64,000 nucleotides of DNA, taken from positions 1-64,000 of the forward strand of contig CAMFVG010000110.1 of the NCBI GenBank assembly GCA_945992055.1, in the 5' to 3' direction. This document shows positions 10,561 through 20,010 of this stretch, in pieces. The notes beneath the pieces were generated by a model. That model ran no database searches, was not told the origin of the DNA, and saw nothing but the letters and a program-made list of their open reading frames with translations. Position numbers and translations under genes: made by a program. Position 1 is the first letter of the stretch. Every line of letters begins with the position of its first letter. This stretch comes from an uncultured Clostridia bacterium. Its GTDB lineage: Bacteria; Bacillota; Clostridia; Lachnospirales; Lachnospiraceae.

Positions 10561-10986
10561 TTAACAACATCCCGAACTACTCGTAAAAGAACAGCCCCAA
10601 CCATCATATGGATTTCTTCTATCAGAACCTGAACTTGAGCCAAAATCCACAAAAATCATAAGACAACCCATAATCAAGGAACTAATAATGTAATACACAA
10701 AAGAATAATTGCAGACACACATGACAAAAATCGCAAAAATTCCACCCATAATAAACGCCTCACTATGCTTTTGCACAGAACGTATAATCGAATACACAAA
10801 TATAGTTAATACAGGAATCACAATCGAAATTATGCACCATGTTTCTTTTGTCGATAATAAGTTCATGCTATTAAATGTTTCAAAGCTAAATATAAAAACA
10901 TTTTCTTCCAAAATAGAATAAGCCACCGCAAAAGAAAAAACACACAAAACCAATAAAATACTAAACCAAGTTTTTTTGTTTAACAT
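10561..10986 (-). CDS. Small multi-TM protein with Ser/Cys-rich C-terminal tail; putative substrate of the flanking radical SAM enzymes
   Basis: Starts MLNKKTWFSILLVLCVFSFAVAY with GGAGG 7 nt upstream; about four hydrophobic segments, then DFGSSSGSDRRNPYDGWGCSFTSSSGCC. Confidence 0.75.
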   Translation of the reverse strand: MLNKKTWFSILLVLCVFSFAVAYSILEENVFIFSFETFNSMNLLSTKETWCIISIVIPVLTIFVYSIIRSVQKHSEAFIMGGIFAIFVMCVCNYSFVYYIISSLIMGCLMIFVDFGSSSGSDRRNPYDGWGCSFTSSSGCC

Positions 10987-11015
10987 AATAAAACCTCCAT
11001 TTTCTATTTTATATT

Positions 11016-12035
11016 TTAAAGCAATGGGCAAAAAGGATCCGGAACATCATATTTCCCTTTTACCGCATAGGCCATACAACGGGATGCACCTAAACATTTG
11101 CTTTGAAAATCGCACCTTAAGCATTTATCACTACATCTATGCTTTCTCAAATCTACAAACACATCATTATTAAAATAAACCTCTGAAAGAGTCGTATTAT
11201 TAATATTTCCACAAACAATAGGCAATCTGCGACAAGGCATAATGTTGCCATACTCATCAACCGTTATTAGCGTTTCTCCTGCTTTACAAAAATATGGTGA
11301 ATCTTCAGAACCCAAAAATTGTAGTGCACGATAATTCTCTACTCGTAACCCTGATTCTTCATTAGCAGGATTTTCTTTTTCTTGTCTCAAAATACTAATG
11401 TATTGTGGCATTAATTCTGTGCTAATCGGTCGTATAAACTCACTTTTATAAACAGGAATATATCGATCGCTCCACAACGTGCTCACATGATACTTTCTGC
11501 AAATTTCTGCAATTATTGGAAAATCCGCAAAATTATCTTCATGCGCAGTAAACGACACTCTTGTTGGAACACCATTTTTATATAGCAATTGCAAGACTTC
11601 TATAACCTTACCAAAATTTCCATCACCACGGATTTCATCGTGTGTTCTTTCCGTTCCATCTATACTAACTTGAAAATTTTGAAACCTCTTGTTTTGTTTT
11701 AATAGACGTAAATACTCTGGTCGCACCAGCGTCCCGTTTGACATTATTACAAGAAAATATTTTTTTCTGCATACAAACTTTAGTATTCTTTTTATATTTT
11801 TATGTAAAAATGGTTCACCACCGGTTATTCTTAATTGTGGCACAATTGTCTCTGTTGGATATTCCTTTCCTAATGCCTTTATAAGCATGTCAAACTGTTT
11901 TATGACCTTTTTTATATCACTATAACTCATTTCAGACTGATGCTCGTCAATATAACAATGCTTGCATCGCAAGTTACATCTGCCTGTTATGTGCATTTGT
12001 AAAGAAATAACTCTAAAATCCTTCATATACTTCAA
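11016..12035 (-). CDS. Radical SAM/SPASM protein (rSAM-A)
   Basis: GRCNLRCKHCYIDE, LRITGGEPFLHKN, SPASM-like CRRLPIVCGNI...CSDKCLRCDFQSKCLGASRC. Confidence 0.87.
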   Translation of the reverse strand: MKYMKDFRVISLQMHITGRCNLRCKHCYIDEHQSEMSYSDIKKVIKQFDMLIKALGKEYPTETIVPQLRITGGEPFLHKNIKRILKFVCRKKYFLVIMSNGTLVRPEYLRLLKQNKRFQNFQVSIDGTERTHDEIRGDGNFGKVIEVLQLLYKNGVPTRVSFTAHEDNFADFPIIAEICRKYHVSTLWSDRYIPVYKSEFIRPISTELMPQYISILRQEKENPANEESGLRVENYRALQFLGSEDSPYFCKAGETLITVDEYGNIMPCRRLPIVCGNINNTTLSEVYFNNDVFVDLRKHRCSDKCLRCDFQSKCLGASRCMAYAVKGKYDVPDPFCPLL

Positions 12036-12068
12036 GACATGTCCTTATTTTTTATGATACTGTACCAA

Positions 12069-12100
12069 ATACCAAGCACCATCATGATGGTACTCGGTAT
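12069..12100. repeat. 32-nt near-perfect palindrome upstream of the radical SAM operon
   Basis: ATACCAAGCACCATCATGATGGTACTCGGTAT: 16 pairs allowing 2 G-U; no strong T-run on either side. Confidence 0.7.
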
Positions 12101-12125
12101 CTATCTTTTCAGTTTTAAAACACAT

Positions 12126-13793
12126 TTATATTTGGAAACATCCTCCACCAATAAACTCTTTTAACAAAGAATTTTGTGGCACATGTTCACTTCCGATTCC
12201 TACAAAATAATCTAAAAACTTCAATAATCTTTTTGCCTCTATATATTCCTCGCACTCTTTCTCGATTCCGAAAAGAACCGGCTCGGCATACTGTTTTAAA
12301 ACTGCCAACTCATAAATCAGTGCCGAATTAAACATGACATCAGCTTCTTCCTGATACGGGAAAATATTTTCTTCTTCTCCTCGTCTGACTGATGGCCACA
12401 TAGCAATTGTATTCCTTGCATTGGTTCCACGAGTTCTTGCATCACGCACCATACGACGCAACAATCTTCCGTCGGTTGTAGGAATCCGATTATGTTCGTC
12501 GATATTCAATTGTGTCAACGCACTAATATAAACTTTAAACTTATTCTCTCTTGGCAACTGGTAGGTCAATGCATCATTCAAACAATGTATACCCTCAATT
12601 ACTAATACATCCTGTTCACCCAATTGTTTTGGTGGCAATTTATACTCTCTCTTACCGGTTTTAAAATTAAAGGTAGGTAATTTCACCGCTTTTCCAGCCA
12701 ACAATTCTTTCAAATCTTGGTTTAATTGTTCTACATCTATCGCTTCCAAACACTCAAAATTGTAATTGCCATCCTTATCTCTTGGTGTTTTTTCACGATC
12801 TACAAAATAATTATCTACCGCTATCGGATGCGGAATCATTCCATGGGCACGAAGTTGTATGGAAAGGCGATGCGAAAATGTAGTTTTTCCAGAAGATGAC
12901 GGTCCTGCAATCAACACAAACTTAACATTTCCTCTATCTGCAATCGTTCTTGCAATATCACCTATTTTCTTTTCCTGTAAAGCTTCTTGCACCAAGATGG
13001 TTTCTTGGATCGTTCCTTTGGTGATTTCTTCATTCAAATCAGCTACCGTTTGAATGCCGAGCATATCTCCCCATTTACTTGATTCATCTAACACTTTAAA
13101 CAATTTTTGATGTGGTTCAAACGGAGGAACAACGGTTGGAGCTTCACATTCCGGCATCTGAATAACAAATCCTTCTCCATACAAATACAACTCAAAATAC
13201 TGCAGATAAGAAGCATCCGGAACCATATAGCCATAATAATAGTCTTCAAACTCATTCATACTATAGATATTCACTTTGGAAACACGACGGTATTCAAACA
13301 ATCGCTCCTTGTCTTTCATCCCATGCTTGCGGAATAAAGCGATAGCTTCATCTGTATTCACCGTTCTTTTCTTGATCGGCATTTTTTCTGCTATCATTTC
13401 ATGCATTCGCTTTTTTACACGCTCAAGAAATGTTTCGTCTATTTTCCATCCACCTGCAACAGTACAGTAAAACCCCTTGCTTACAGAAAAATCAATTCGT
13501 ACTTTACACTGTTTTTCATGTCCACAAATATCATGAATCGCTTTCACTAACATAAGACACATACTGCGCTTATAGGTTTTGTTTCCAACGGCGTCCCCAA
13601 CTGTAATAAATTTTAATACACAATCCTTTTTCAAGGTTTTTCTCAACTCGAATAATTTGTAATTTTCACACCCCAGTACAATTTGATGTTCATACTGTGC
13701 CTGAAAATCTTTTGCTATTTGTTCAAAAGTAGTGTCCTCTGCATATTCACGCACAATTCCATTTACTTGTACCTGATATGTGTTCTTATTCAT
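12126..13793 (-). CDS. Nucleoside (uridine) kinase family protein with TGS/ThrRS-like N-terminal region
   Basis: 555 aa; GPSSSGKTTFSHRLSIQLRAHG Walker A, PIAVDNYFVDREKTPRD; N-terminal TGS-like segment. Confidence 0.85.
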   Translation of the reverse strand: MNKNTYQVQVNGIVREYAEDTTFEQIAKDFQAQYEHQIVLGCENYKLFELRKTLKKDCVLKFITVGDAVGNKTYKRSMCLMLVKAIHDICGHEKQCKVRIDFSVSKGFYCTVAGGWKIDETFLERVKKRMHEMIAEKMPIKKRTVNTDEAIALFRKHGMKDKERLFEYRRVSKVNIYSMNEFEDYYYGYMVPDASYLQYFELYLYGEGFVIQMPECEAPTVVPPFEPHQKLFKVLDESSKWGDMLGIQTVADLNEEITKGTIQETILVQEALQEKKIGDIARTIADRGNVKFVLIAGPSSSGKTTFSHRLSIQLRAHGMIPHPIAVDNYFVDREKTPRDKDGNYNFECLEAIDVEQLNQDLKELLAGKAVKLPTFNFKTGKREYKLPPKQLGEQDVLVIEGIHCLNDALTYQLPRENKFKVYISALTQLNIDEHNRIPTTDGRLLRRMVRDARTRGTNARNTIAMWPSVRRGEEENIFPYQEEADVMFNSALIYELAVLKQYAEPVLFGIEKECEEYIEAKRLLKFLDYFVGIGSEHVPQNSLLKEFIGGGCFQI

Positions 13794-13812
13794 ACAGCGC
13801 CTCCTTCTCTTT

Positions 13813-14589
13813 TTATATCACACAAAAAGGATTCTTTATATTAGCCTTTAAAACTTCCATATTTTCAAGGCAATTTGCAAGATAATTTGCAACGTCCTCA
13901 ATAAAGATATGTTCCAAGCCATAATGTCCGGCATCAATAATAATCAAACCTTCTGCATTGGCATCGATGCCTTCATGATGGTCAATTTCTGCTGTGATAA
14001 ACGCCTCCGCTTTTTTTGAAAGTGCAAATTCAGACATGTGTTTTCCAGACCCTGGAGATATGGCAACTCTTTGTATACGCACATCTAGATCACCATATAC
14101 TTTAACGGTCTCTAATCCAAACTTTGTTTTCACCAATTCGCAACATTCTCTGACTGTCATTTCTCCTGGCAATTGTCCCACTCTTCCGATGCCTTCCTGT
14201 TGCTCCGGATTCGTAATATCCAATACTTGTGTATCTTGCAGCCCTAAAATTTCACTTGCCAAATCTGCCATCCGCAACACATCATAATTTGTATGCATTG
14301 CGTAATAGGAAATATCGTGTTGCAACAAGGTTACAACACGACGTCCGATTAATTGTTCATCTGTAATCTGTTTTTGTGGCGAAAAAATCATTGGATGATG
14401 TGTCACAATCATATCTGCTTTCTTCGAAATCGCATCTTCAATAACTTCATCTGTCAGATCCAGTGCCACGTAGATTTTTTGCACTTCTTTTTCTATGCGT
14501 CCAACCAGTAATCCAACATTATCCCACTCCAGAGCTGCATGCTTTGGATATGTATTTTCAATCATTTCCATAATATCTCTGCAAAGCAT
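13813..14589 (-). CDS. Nif3-like dinuclear metal centre hexameric protein
   Basis: ALEWDNVGLLVGR, DMIVTHHPMIFSP, IDAGHYGLEHIFIEDVANYL. Confidence 0.92.
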   Translation of the reverse strand: MLCRDIMEMIENTYPKHAALEWDNVGLLVGRIEKEVQKIYVALDLTDEVIEDAISKKADMIVTHHPMIFSPQKQITDEQLIGRRVVTLLQHDISYYAMHTNYDVLRMADLASEILGLQDTQVLDITNPEQQEGIGRVGQLPGEMTVRECCELVKTKFGLETVKVYGDLDVRIQRVAISPGSGKHMSEFALSKKAEAFITAEIDHHEGIDANAEGLIIIDAGHYGLEHIFIEDVANYLANCLENMEVLKANIKNPFCVI

Positions 14590-15259
14590 ACTTTATTTCC
14601 TCCAGTTCTTTTTCTATCATGCTTCTTCGTTCTTCAATATGAATACCGTCCCTATGCACAATATTTTTTAATATATCTGTTTTAACTTTGAATTCTTTTT
14701 CTAAAAACATCTTTAATACGGGATGCTTTTGTTCCAAAAGCTTCCTGCCATATTGGAGCTCTACAGTATTATACGCAGAAGCTTGTCCATTTATCACTTT
14801 CATCATCGGATAGAACTTACCGTCCTCAACAACCATGTCCTCCGCGATAATGCGGTATTTATGTTCGCAAAGATATTTCCGTACTTTCCAAAGCTCTGAT
14901 TGCGGTTGCAAGATAAACTCTTTTACGCTTCGGAACACGGAATCACCGTTTTTTAAAATACGAACAGTTAATGCTCCGCCCATACCTGCAATGACAACAC
15001 ACTCGAACTCTCCCGGAACAACATTTTGAACTCCGTCTGATTGGCGTGTTTCGATATGGGATTGCAAGCCATGCTCCCTAATGTGTCGCTCTGCTTTTTT
15101 TAATGGTCCAAGATTCACATCCATAGCCAATACTTTTGGACTTTTTTGCGATTCCAATAAATATATTGGAATATATCCGTGATCGGTTCCTACATCAACT
15201 ACCGATACACCATCACTCACAAGATTTGCTACTGCCTGTAAACGTTTTGACAACTCCAT
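14558..15259 (-). CDS. trmK: tRNA (adenine22-N1)-methyltransferase TrmK family
   Basis: VVDVGTDHGYIPIYLLE, VVIAGMGGALTVRIL; next to rpoD and Nif3, a typical Firmicute arrangement. Confidence 0.9.
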   Translation of the reverse strand: MELSKRLQAVANLVSDGVSVVDVGTDHGYIPIYLLESQKSPKVLAMDVNLGPLKKAERHIREHGLQSHIETRQSDGVQNVVPGEFECVVIAGMGGALTVRILKNGDSVFRSVKEFILQPQSELWKVRKYLCEHKYRIIAEDMVVEDGKFYPMMKVINGQASAYNTVELQYGRKLLEQKHPVLKMFLEKEFKVKTDILKNIVHRDGIHIEERRSMIEKELEEIKYALQRYYGND

Positions 15260-15268
15260 AACTTACAC

Positions 15269-16414
15269 CTAGTCTAAATAATCTCTCAACTTTCTGCTTC
15301 TACTTGGATGACGTAGTTTTCGCAATGCTTTTGCTTCAATTTGACGAATACGTTCACGTGTTACATCAAATTCTTTTCCTACTTCTTCCAATGTCCTAGC
15401 TCGTCCATCATTCATACCAAAACGTAAACGAAGTACCTTCTGTTCTCTCTCTGTTAAAGTATCTAACACTTCATTCAATTGTTCTTTTAACAATGTGGCT
15501 GCAGCAGCTTCTGCCGGAACCGGCACATTATCATCTTGAATGAAATCACCAAGATGGCTGTCTTCCTCCTCACCAATTGGGGTTTCCAAAGAAACCGGTT
15601 CTTGAGAAATCTTCAGAATCTCTCGAACACGTTCTACCGGCATGTCCAATTCTGCAGCGATTTCTTCCGGCATTGGCTCACGCCCTAATTCTTGCAATAA
15701 TTGTCTTGATACACGAATCAATTTATTGATGGTCTCAACCATATGCACCGGAATACGAATAGTTCTCGCTTGATCAGCAATCGCTCTGGTAATGGCTTGA
15801 CGAATCCACCATGTTGCATAGGTACTGAATTTAAAGCCTTTTTGATAATCAAATTTCTCAACAGCTTTAATTAACCCCAAATTTCCTTCTTGAATCAAAT
15901 CCAAAAACAACATCCCACGTCCAACATAACGTTTTGCAATACTTACAACCAAACGTAAATTCGCCTCTGCCAAACGTTTCTTTGCTTCTTCATCCCCTTC
16001 GGACATACGTTTTGCCAATTCCACTTCTTCTTCGGCACTGAGGAGCGGCACCTTTCCGATTTCTTTCAAATACATACGTACCGGATCTTCGATACTGATT
16101 CCATCCGGAACAGACAAACCGATTTTCTCCATATCTACATCGACTTCTTCCTCTTCCGCAGCCAACATAATTTCAATATCATCCGGAGCATCTTCTTCGG
16201 TTGAATTTGAGATTCGAAGTACGTCAATACCTTGAGCCTCTAAATACTCAAAAATTTTATCCATTTGTTCTGCTTCCAGCTCCATGTCTGAGAAAACCTC
16301 ATTGATTTCCGTGAGTTCAAGAATATTTTTCTTCTTTTTCCCAAGTGCAACCAGCGTGTTTAGTTTTTCCTCAAATTTCATAGCTTGTTCTTCCATGTAG
16401 TATCCATCCTCCAT
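15269..16414 (-). CDS. rpoD: RNA polymerase primary sigma factor
   Basis: [43 protein letters not shown]-terminal region 4.2 helix-turn-helix. Exact start uncertain. Confidence 0.96.
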   Translation of the reverse strand: MEDGYYMEEQAMKFEEKLNTLVALGKKKKNILELTEINEVFSDMELEAEQMDKIFEYLEAQGIDVLRISNSTEEDAPDDIEIMLAAEEEEVDVDMEKIGLSVPDGISIEDPVRMYLKEIGKVPLLSAEEEVELAKRMSEGDEEAKKRLAEANLRLVVSIAKRYVGRGMLFLDLIQEGNLGLIKAVEKFDYQKGFKFSTYATWWIRQAITRAIADQARTIRIPVHMVETINKLIRVSRQLLQELGREPMPEEIAAELDMPVERVREILKISQEPVSLETPIGEEEDSHLGDFIQDDNVPVPAEAAAATLLKEQLNEVLDTLTEREQKVLRLRFGMNDGRARTLEEVGKEFDVTRERIRQIEAKALRKLRHPSRSRKLRDYLD

Positions 16415-16434
16415 AACTTGTTAATATTTTATCC

Positions 16435-18210
16435 TCAATCAATAGAAATATGCAATTTCTGTAAGTCCTGCAAGTTTCTCCTTGCAATCATTAATTTTTG
16501 CAACCCCTCAATATCAGTAGGTTCCAATAGCCTTGTGGCCTCATTGATGCTGTTCGTTTTGACACGAATGATGGTTTCCTTCAATGCTTTCTCCTGCTCT
16601 GCCTTCGTATCCAACCGTTGAATCTTGGTATGAAACAGCGACGCCACTTCCTTATGTTCATCCTCATCCGTAAAATAATTCATCACTTGTGCCGGTTTTA
16701 CTTCTCCGGATTCGTACTGCTCGTACAATATATTTGCAACCGACTTATACAAATCTTTTGTGAAATCTTCCGGAAAAATGTATTTTTTAATCTGCGCAAA
16801 AACGCGTTTGTCTTCCGCTAACCATGTAAGCAAAATCTTTTGAGACTGCAAATTGCCATCCTCTTTATTTTTATCCTTGCCACCGGTTTGTTTTGCTTTA
16901 GTGGCCGGTGCCGCCAGTCCATGTTTGATTGCCATGGTTGCAACCAGTTTTCGCAAATTTTCATAACCAACATGGTACTTTTCGGCTACTGCCTCAATAT
17001 AATTATTGCGTTCAATTTCTTCCTCAAATTGATTTAAACGTTTGGCAACTTCATTGAAAAATGATGTTTTTCCTTCCGGTGAATTCATATCATATTCTCG
17101 TTCCAATATTTCTAACGAGAATAAAAATCCATTCCGCGCCTTATTAATGCGTTCTTCGAATGCTTCTGTTCCAAGATGTTTGATAAATTCATCCGGGTCT
17201 TTGTATGGTTCCATCCGAATAATTTTTGCAATAATACCGGCTTCTTTCAAAATAGGAATCGCACGCAATGCAGCCTTCGTTCCCGCTTCATCGCTGTCAA
17301 ACGTCAAATACACCTCATTCACATAGCGTTTAATCAGAGATGCATGTCCAGGAGTAAACGCAGTTCCTAACGATGCAACTGCATTTGTAAATCCCGCTTG
17401 ATGCAGTGCAATCACATCCATATATCCTTCACACAACAAAAAATAGCTTTTTCTGGATGTCCTTGCCCTATTAAGCCCATATAAATTACGACTCTTGTCA
17501 AATATAACTGTTTCTGGCGAATTTAAGTATTTTGGCTCTCCGTCTCCCATAACTCGTCCACCAAAACCAATCACACGATTATTGACATCCATAATCGGAA
17601 ACATGACGCGATTCCAAAATTTATCAAATACACCACTTTTCTCGCTAACGGAAATCAACCCGGCTTTTACAAGTATTTCGTCTGAATATCCTTTTGTTTT
17701 GAGATATTTATAAAGATCGTCCCGATATTTATGCGAATATCCCAATCCAAACGCTGTAATCGTTTCTTCGTTAAGCCCTCTTTTGGTTAAATATGTATGT
17801 GCATACTTTCCCTGTTCTGACTTAAGTTGTACGTAAAAATATTGGGCTGCCAATTTATTTACTTCTAACAAGATGGATTTCAAATTTGCACGCTCTTTTG
17901 CTTCCTCCGAATACTCTTCTTCCGGAATTTCAATTCCCACGCGCTCTGCAAGCATTCGCACTGCTTCCATAAAGGAGAAGTTCTCGTACTCCATGACAAA
18001 GGTGAAAACGTTTCCGCCCACACCGCATCCAAAACAATGATACATTTGTTTGGAAGGACTGACAGAAAAAGACGGTGACTTTTCATTATGAAACGGGCAT
18101 AAACCAAAATAATTGCTTCCACTCTTTTTCAACTTTACATACGTAGAAATCACATCAACAATATCATTTCTGCTTCTGATTTCTTCAATCAAATCTTCTG
18201 AAAAGTACAT
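16435..18210 (-). CDS. dnaG: DNA primase
   Basis: CPFHNEKSPSFSVSPSKQMYHCFGCGVGG zinc-binding domain and TOPRIM CEGYMDVIALHQAG. Confidence 0.96.
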   Translation of the reverse strand: MYFSEDLIEEIRSRNDIVDVISTYVKLKKSGSNYFGLCPFHNEKSPSFSVSPSKQMYHCFGCGVGGNVFTFVMEYENFSFMEAVRMLAERVGIEIPEEEYSEEAKERANLKSILLEVNKLAAQYFYVQLKSEQGKYAHTYLTKRGLNEETITAFGLGYSHKYRDDLYKYLKTKGYSDEILVKAGLISVSEKSGVFDKFWNRVMFPIMDVNNRVIGFGGRVMGDGEPKYLNSPETVIFDKSRNLYGLNRARTSRKSYFLLCEGYMDVIALHQAGFTNAVASLGTAFTPGHASLIKRYVNEVYLTFDSDEAGTKAALRAIPILKEAGIIAKIIRMEPYKDPDEFIKHLGTEAFEERINKARNGFLFSLEILEREYDMNSPEGKTSFFNEVAKRLNQFEEEIERNNYIEAVAEKYHVGYENLRKLVATMAIKHGLAAPATKAKQTGGKDKNKEDGNLQSQKILLTWLAEDKRVFAQIKKYIFPEDFTKDLYKSVANILYEQYESGEVKPAQVMNYFTDEDEHKEVASLFHTKIQRLDTKAEQEKALKETIIRVKTNSINEATRLLEPTDIEGLQKLMIARRNLQDLQKLHISID

Positions 18211-18268
18211 GTTTTCCTCCTTTCAACCTTCTCTTTATATACTATTCGACAAATATCTTTGATTTCCT

Positions 18269-19276
18269 TTAATTTTTCCAAGATTCCGGAACAAAAATTT
18301 CCTGGAAAGTTTTTACTGCATAATTATCGGTCATGCCGGCGATATAGTCACAGATAACCTGTTCCTTACAGTCTCCATTCTTTTCCATTCGTTGCAGATA
18401 TTCCTGCGGAAGTTTTTCAAGATGCTCCAAGTAGTAACTATAAAGATTCTTCACCATCTCAACTGCTTTATGTTCTTCCTGTTTTGCAAGTGGATTTCGA
18501 TAAACATTGTCAAACATAAATCTTCGTAGTCCTTGCATCGCCTCTTCTACTTCTTTCGACATTCTTACATTTGGTTGATCCATGCTATTTATAATAACAT
18601 CGTGGGTAATTGTATTTAATCTTTCCCGCGTAGAATTTCCCAAAATCTGTCTATATTTCGGTGGTATATCTGCCTCTGACAATATACCGCCACGAATCGC
18701 ATCGTCGATATCGTGATTCACATATGCGATTTTATCAGACATCCTTACAATCTGCCCTTCCAATGTCATAGGTTCACTTGCTGTTTGATGTGTCAAAATC
18801 CCATCAAGCACTTCTTTCGTCAAGTTTAACCCTCGGCCATCCTTTTCCAGACACTCAACTACTCGTACACTTTGTTCGTTGTGTTTAAATCCCAACGGAC
18901 AAATTTCATCTAACGCCCGTTCTCCGGCATGTCCAAAAGGAGTGTGTCCCAAATCGTGCCCCAGGCTGATTGCTTCCACTAAATCTTCGTTCAAACGCAA
19001 TGCTTTTGCAATGGTTCTTGCATTTTGTGACACTTCCAAAGTGTGTGTCAGTCTAGTACGATAATGATCTCCCCAAGGCAACAGAAATACCTGTGTCTTC
19101 TGTTTCAATCTCCGAAATGCTTTGCTATGAAGAATGCGATCTCGATCTCTTTGAAAAGCCGGTCTAATATCACATTCTGCTTCTTTAATTTTTCTTCCTA
19201 AAGATTCCTTACTCTTCGTCGCATAAGGACTCAAATATTCTAGTTCTCGTAGTTCTAATTGTTCACGAATTGTCAT
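18269..19276 (-). CDS. dgt: Deoxyguanosinetriphosphate triphosphohydrolase-like protein
   Basis: HD-domain RTRLTHTLEVSQNARTIAKAL, HDLGHTPFGHAGE; start trimmed to MTIREQLE. Confidence 0.92.
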   Translation of the reverse strand: MTIREQLELRELEYLSPYATKSKESLGRKIKEAECDIRPAFQRDRDRILHSKAFRRLKQKTQVFLLPWGDHYRTRLTHTLEVSQNARTIAKALRLNEDLVEAISLGHDLGHTPFGHAGERALDEICPLGFKHNEQSVRVVECLEKDGRGLNLTKEVLDGILTHQTASEPMTLEGQIVRMSDKIAYVNHDIDDAIRGGILSEADIPPKYRQILGNSTRERLNTITHDVIINSMDQPNVRMSKEVEEAMQGLRRFMFDNVYRNPLAKQEEHKAVEMVKNLYSYYLEHLEKLPQEYLQRMEKNGDCKEQVICDYIAGMTDNYAVKTFQEIFVPESWKN

Positions 19277-19363
19277 GGTATGCCTCCATTCTACAAAGAT
19301 ATTTCTATTATATCGCAACTTAATGATGGATACAAGTTTTCTCATTTTTAAGCAAAAAAACTG

Positions 19364-19392
19364 TTGACAATGCAAATATCACATGATAGTAT
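19364..19392 (+). promoter_or_regulatory. Promoter of tRNA-Leu
   Basis: TTGACA-N17-TAGTAT. Confidence 0.7.
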
Positions 19393-19418
19393 GTTCAAGT
19401 ACGGTAAGAAGCCGTTTT

Positions 19419-19503
19419 GCAGGAGTGTCGGAACTGGCAGACGAGCAAGACTAAGGATCTTGTAAGCAATGCGCTTGTGTGGGTTCAAGTCCCATCTCCT
19501 GCA
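19419..19503 (+). tRNA. tRNA-Leu(AAG)
   Basis: Acceptor GCAGGAG/CTCCTGC; anticodon stem CAAGA/TCTTG with loop CTAAGGA (anticodon AAG); long variable arm; GGTTCAAGTCC T arm. Confidence 0.93.
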
Positions 19504-19506
19504 TGG

Positions 19507-19544
19507 AAAATAAGAGACCTAGAAAATTCTAGGTCTCTTATTTT
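19507..19544 (+). terminator. Terminator after tRNA-Leu
   Basis: AAAATAAGAGACCTAGA-aaat-TCTAGGTCTCTTATTTT. Confidence 0.85.
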
Positions 19545-19577
19545 ATCTGTCGACATAAAAAAGAGTTTGCAAGCAAA

Positions 19578-19618
19578 AAAACTCCTGATGATATTTCATC
19601 AGGAGCTTCTTATTTTTT
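19578..19618 (-). terminator. Terminator after rplT
   Basis: CTCCTGATG-atattt-CATCAGGAG; minus strand followed by a T-run. Confidence 0.8.
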
Positions 19619-19628
19619 CATTCTTTAA

Positions 19629-19982
19629 TTAGTTTGCTTTCTTAGCAACTTCTGCCAATGCTGCAAATCCTTGTGCATCATTAACTGCCATTTCAGCCAA
19701 CATCTTTCTGTTGATTTCAACACCAGCTACTTTTAAACCGTGCATCAATTTGCTGTATGATAAACCATTCATTCTTGCAGCTGCATTGATACGAGCGATC
19801 CACAATTGTCTCATTTGACGTTTGCGTTCTTTTCTACCAGCGTAAGCTGATGTCAAAGCTCTCATAACTGATTGTTTTGCAACTCTATATTGTTTTGATC
19901 TAGCTCCTCTGTAACCTTTAGCCAGTTTTAATACTTTATTGTGTTTTCTTCTAGCGTTCATTCCGCCTTTAATTCTTGCCAT
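19629..19982 (-). CDS. rplT: 50S ribosomal protein L20
   Basis: [37 protein letters not shown]. Confidence 0.98.
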   Translation of the reverse strand: MARIKGGMNARRKHNKVLKLAKGYRGARSKQYRVAKQSVMRALTSAYAGRKERKRQMRQLWIARINAAARMNGLSYSKLMHGLKVAGVEINRKMLAEMAVNDAQGFAALAEVAKKAN

Positions 19983-20010
19983 GTCCTTCTAATCCTCCTT
20001 TTCCCAAATC

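Noticed and set aside
9285-12035. Assignment of the radical SAM cassette to the His-Xaa-Ser (Hxs) system
   Set aside because: That system also has two radical SAM proteins, but the middle protein here has no His-Xaa-Ser repeats and no HxsD-like gene is present.
19417-19632. 71 aa plus-strand ORF
   Set aside because: It is the translation of the tRNA-Leu gene and its terminator.
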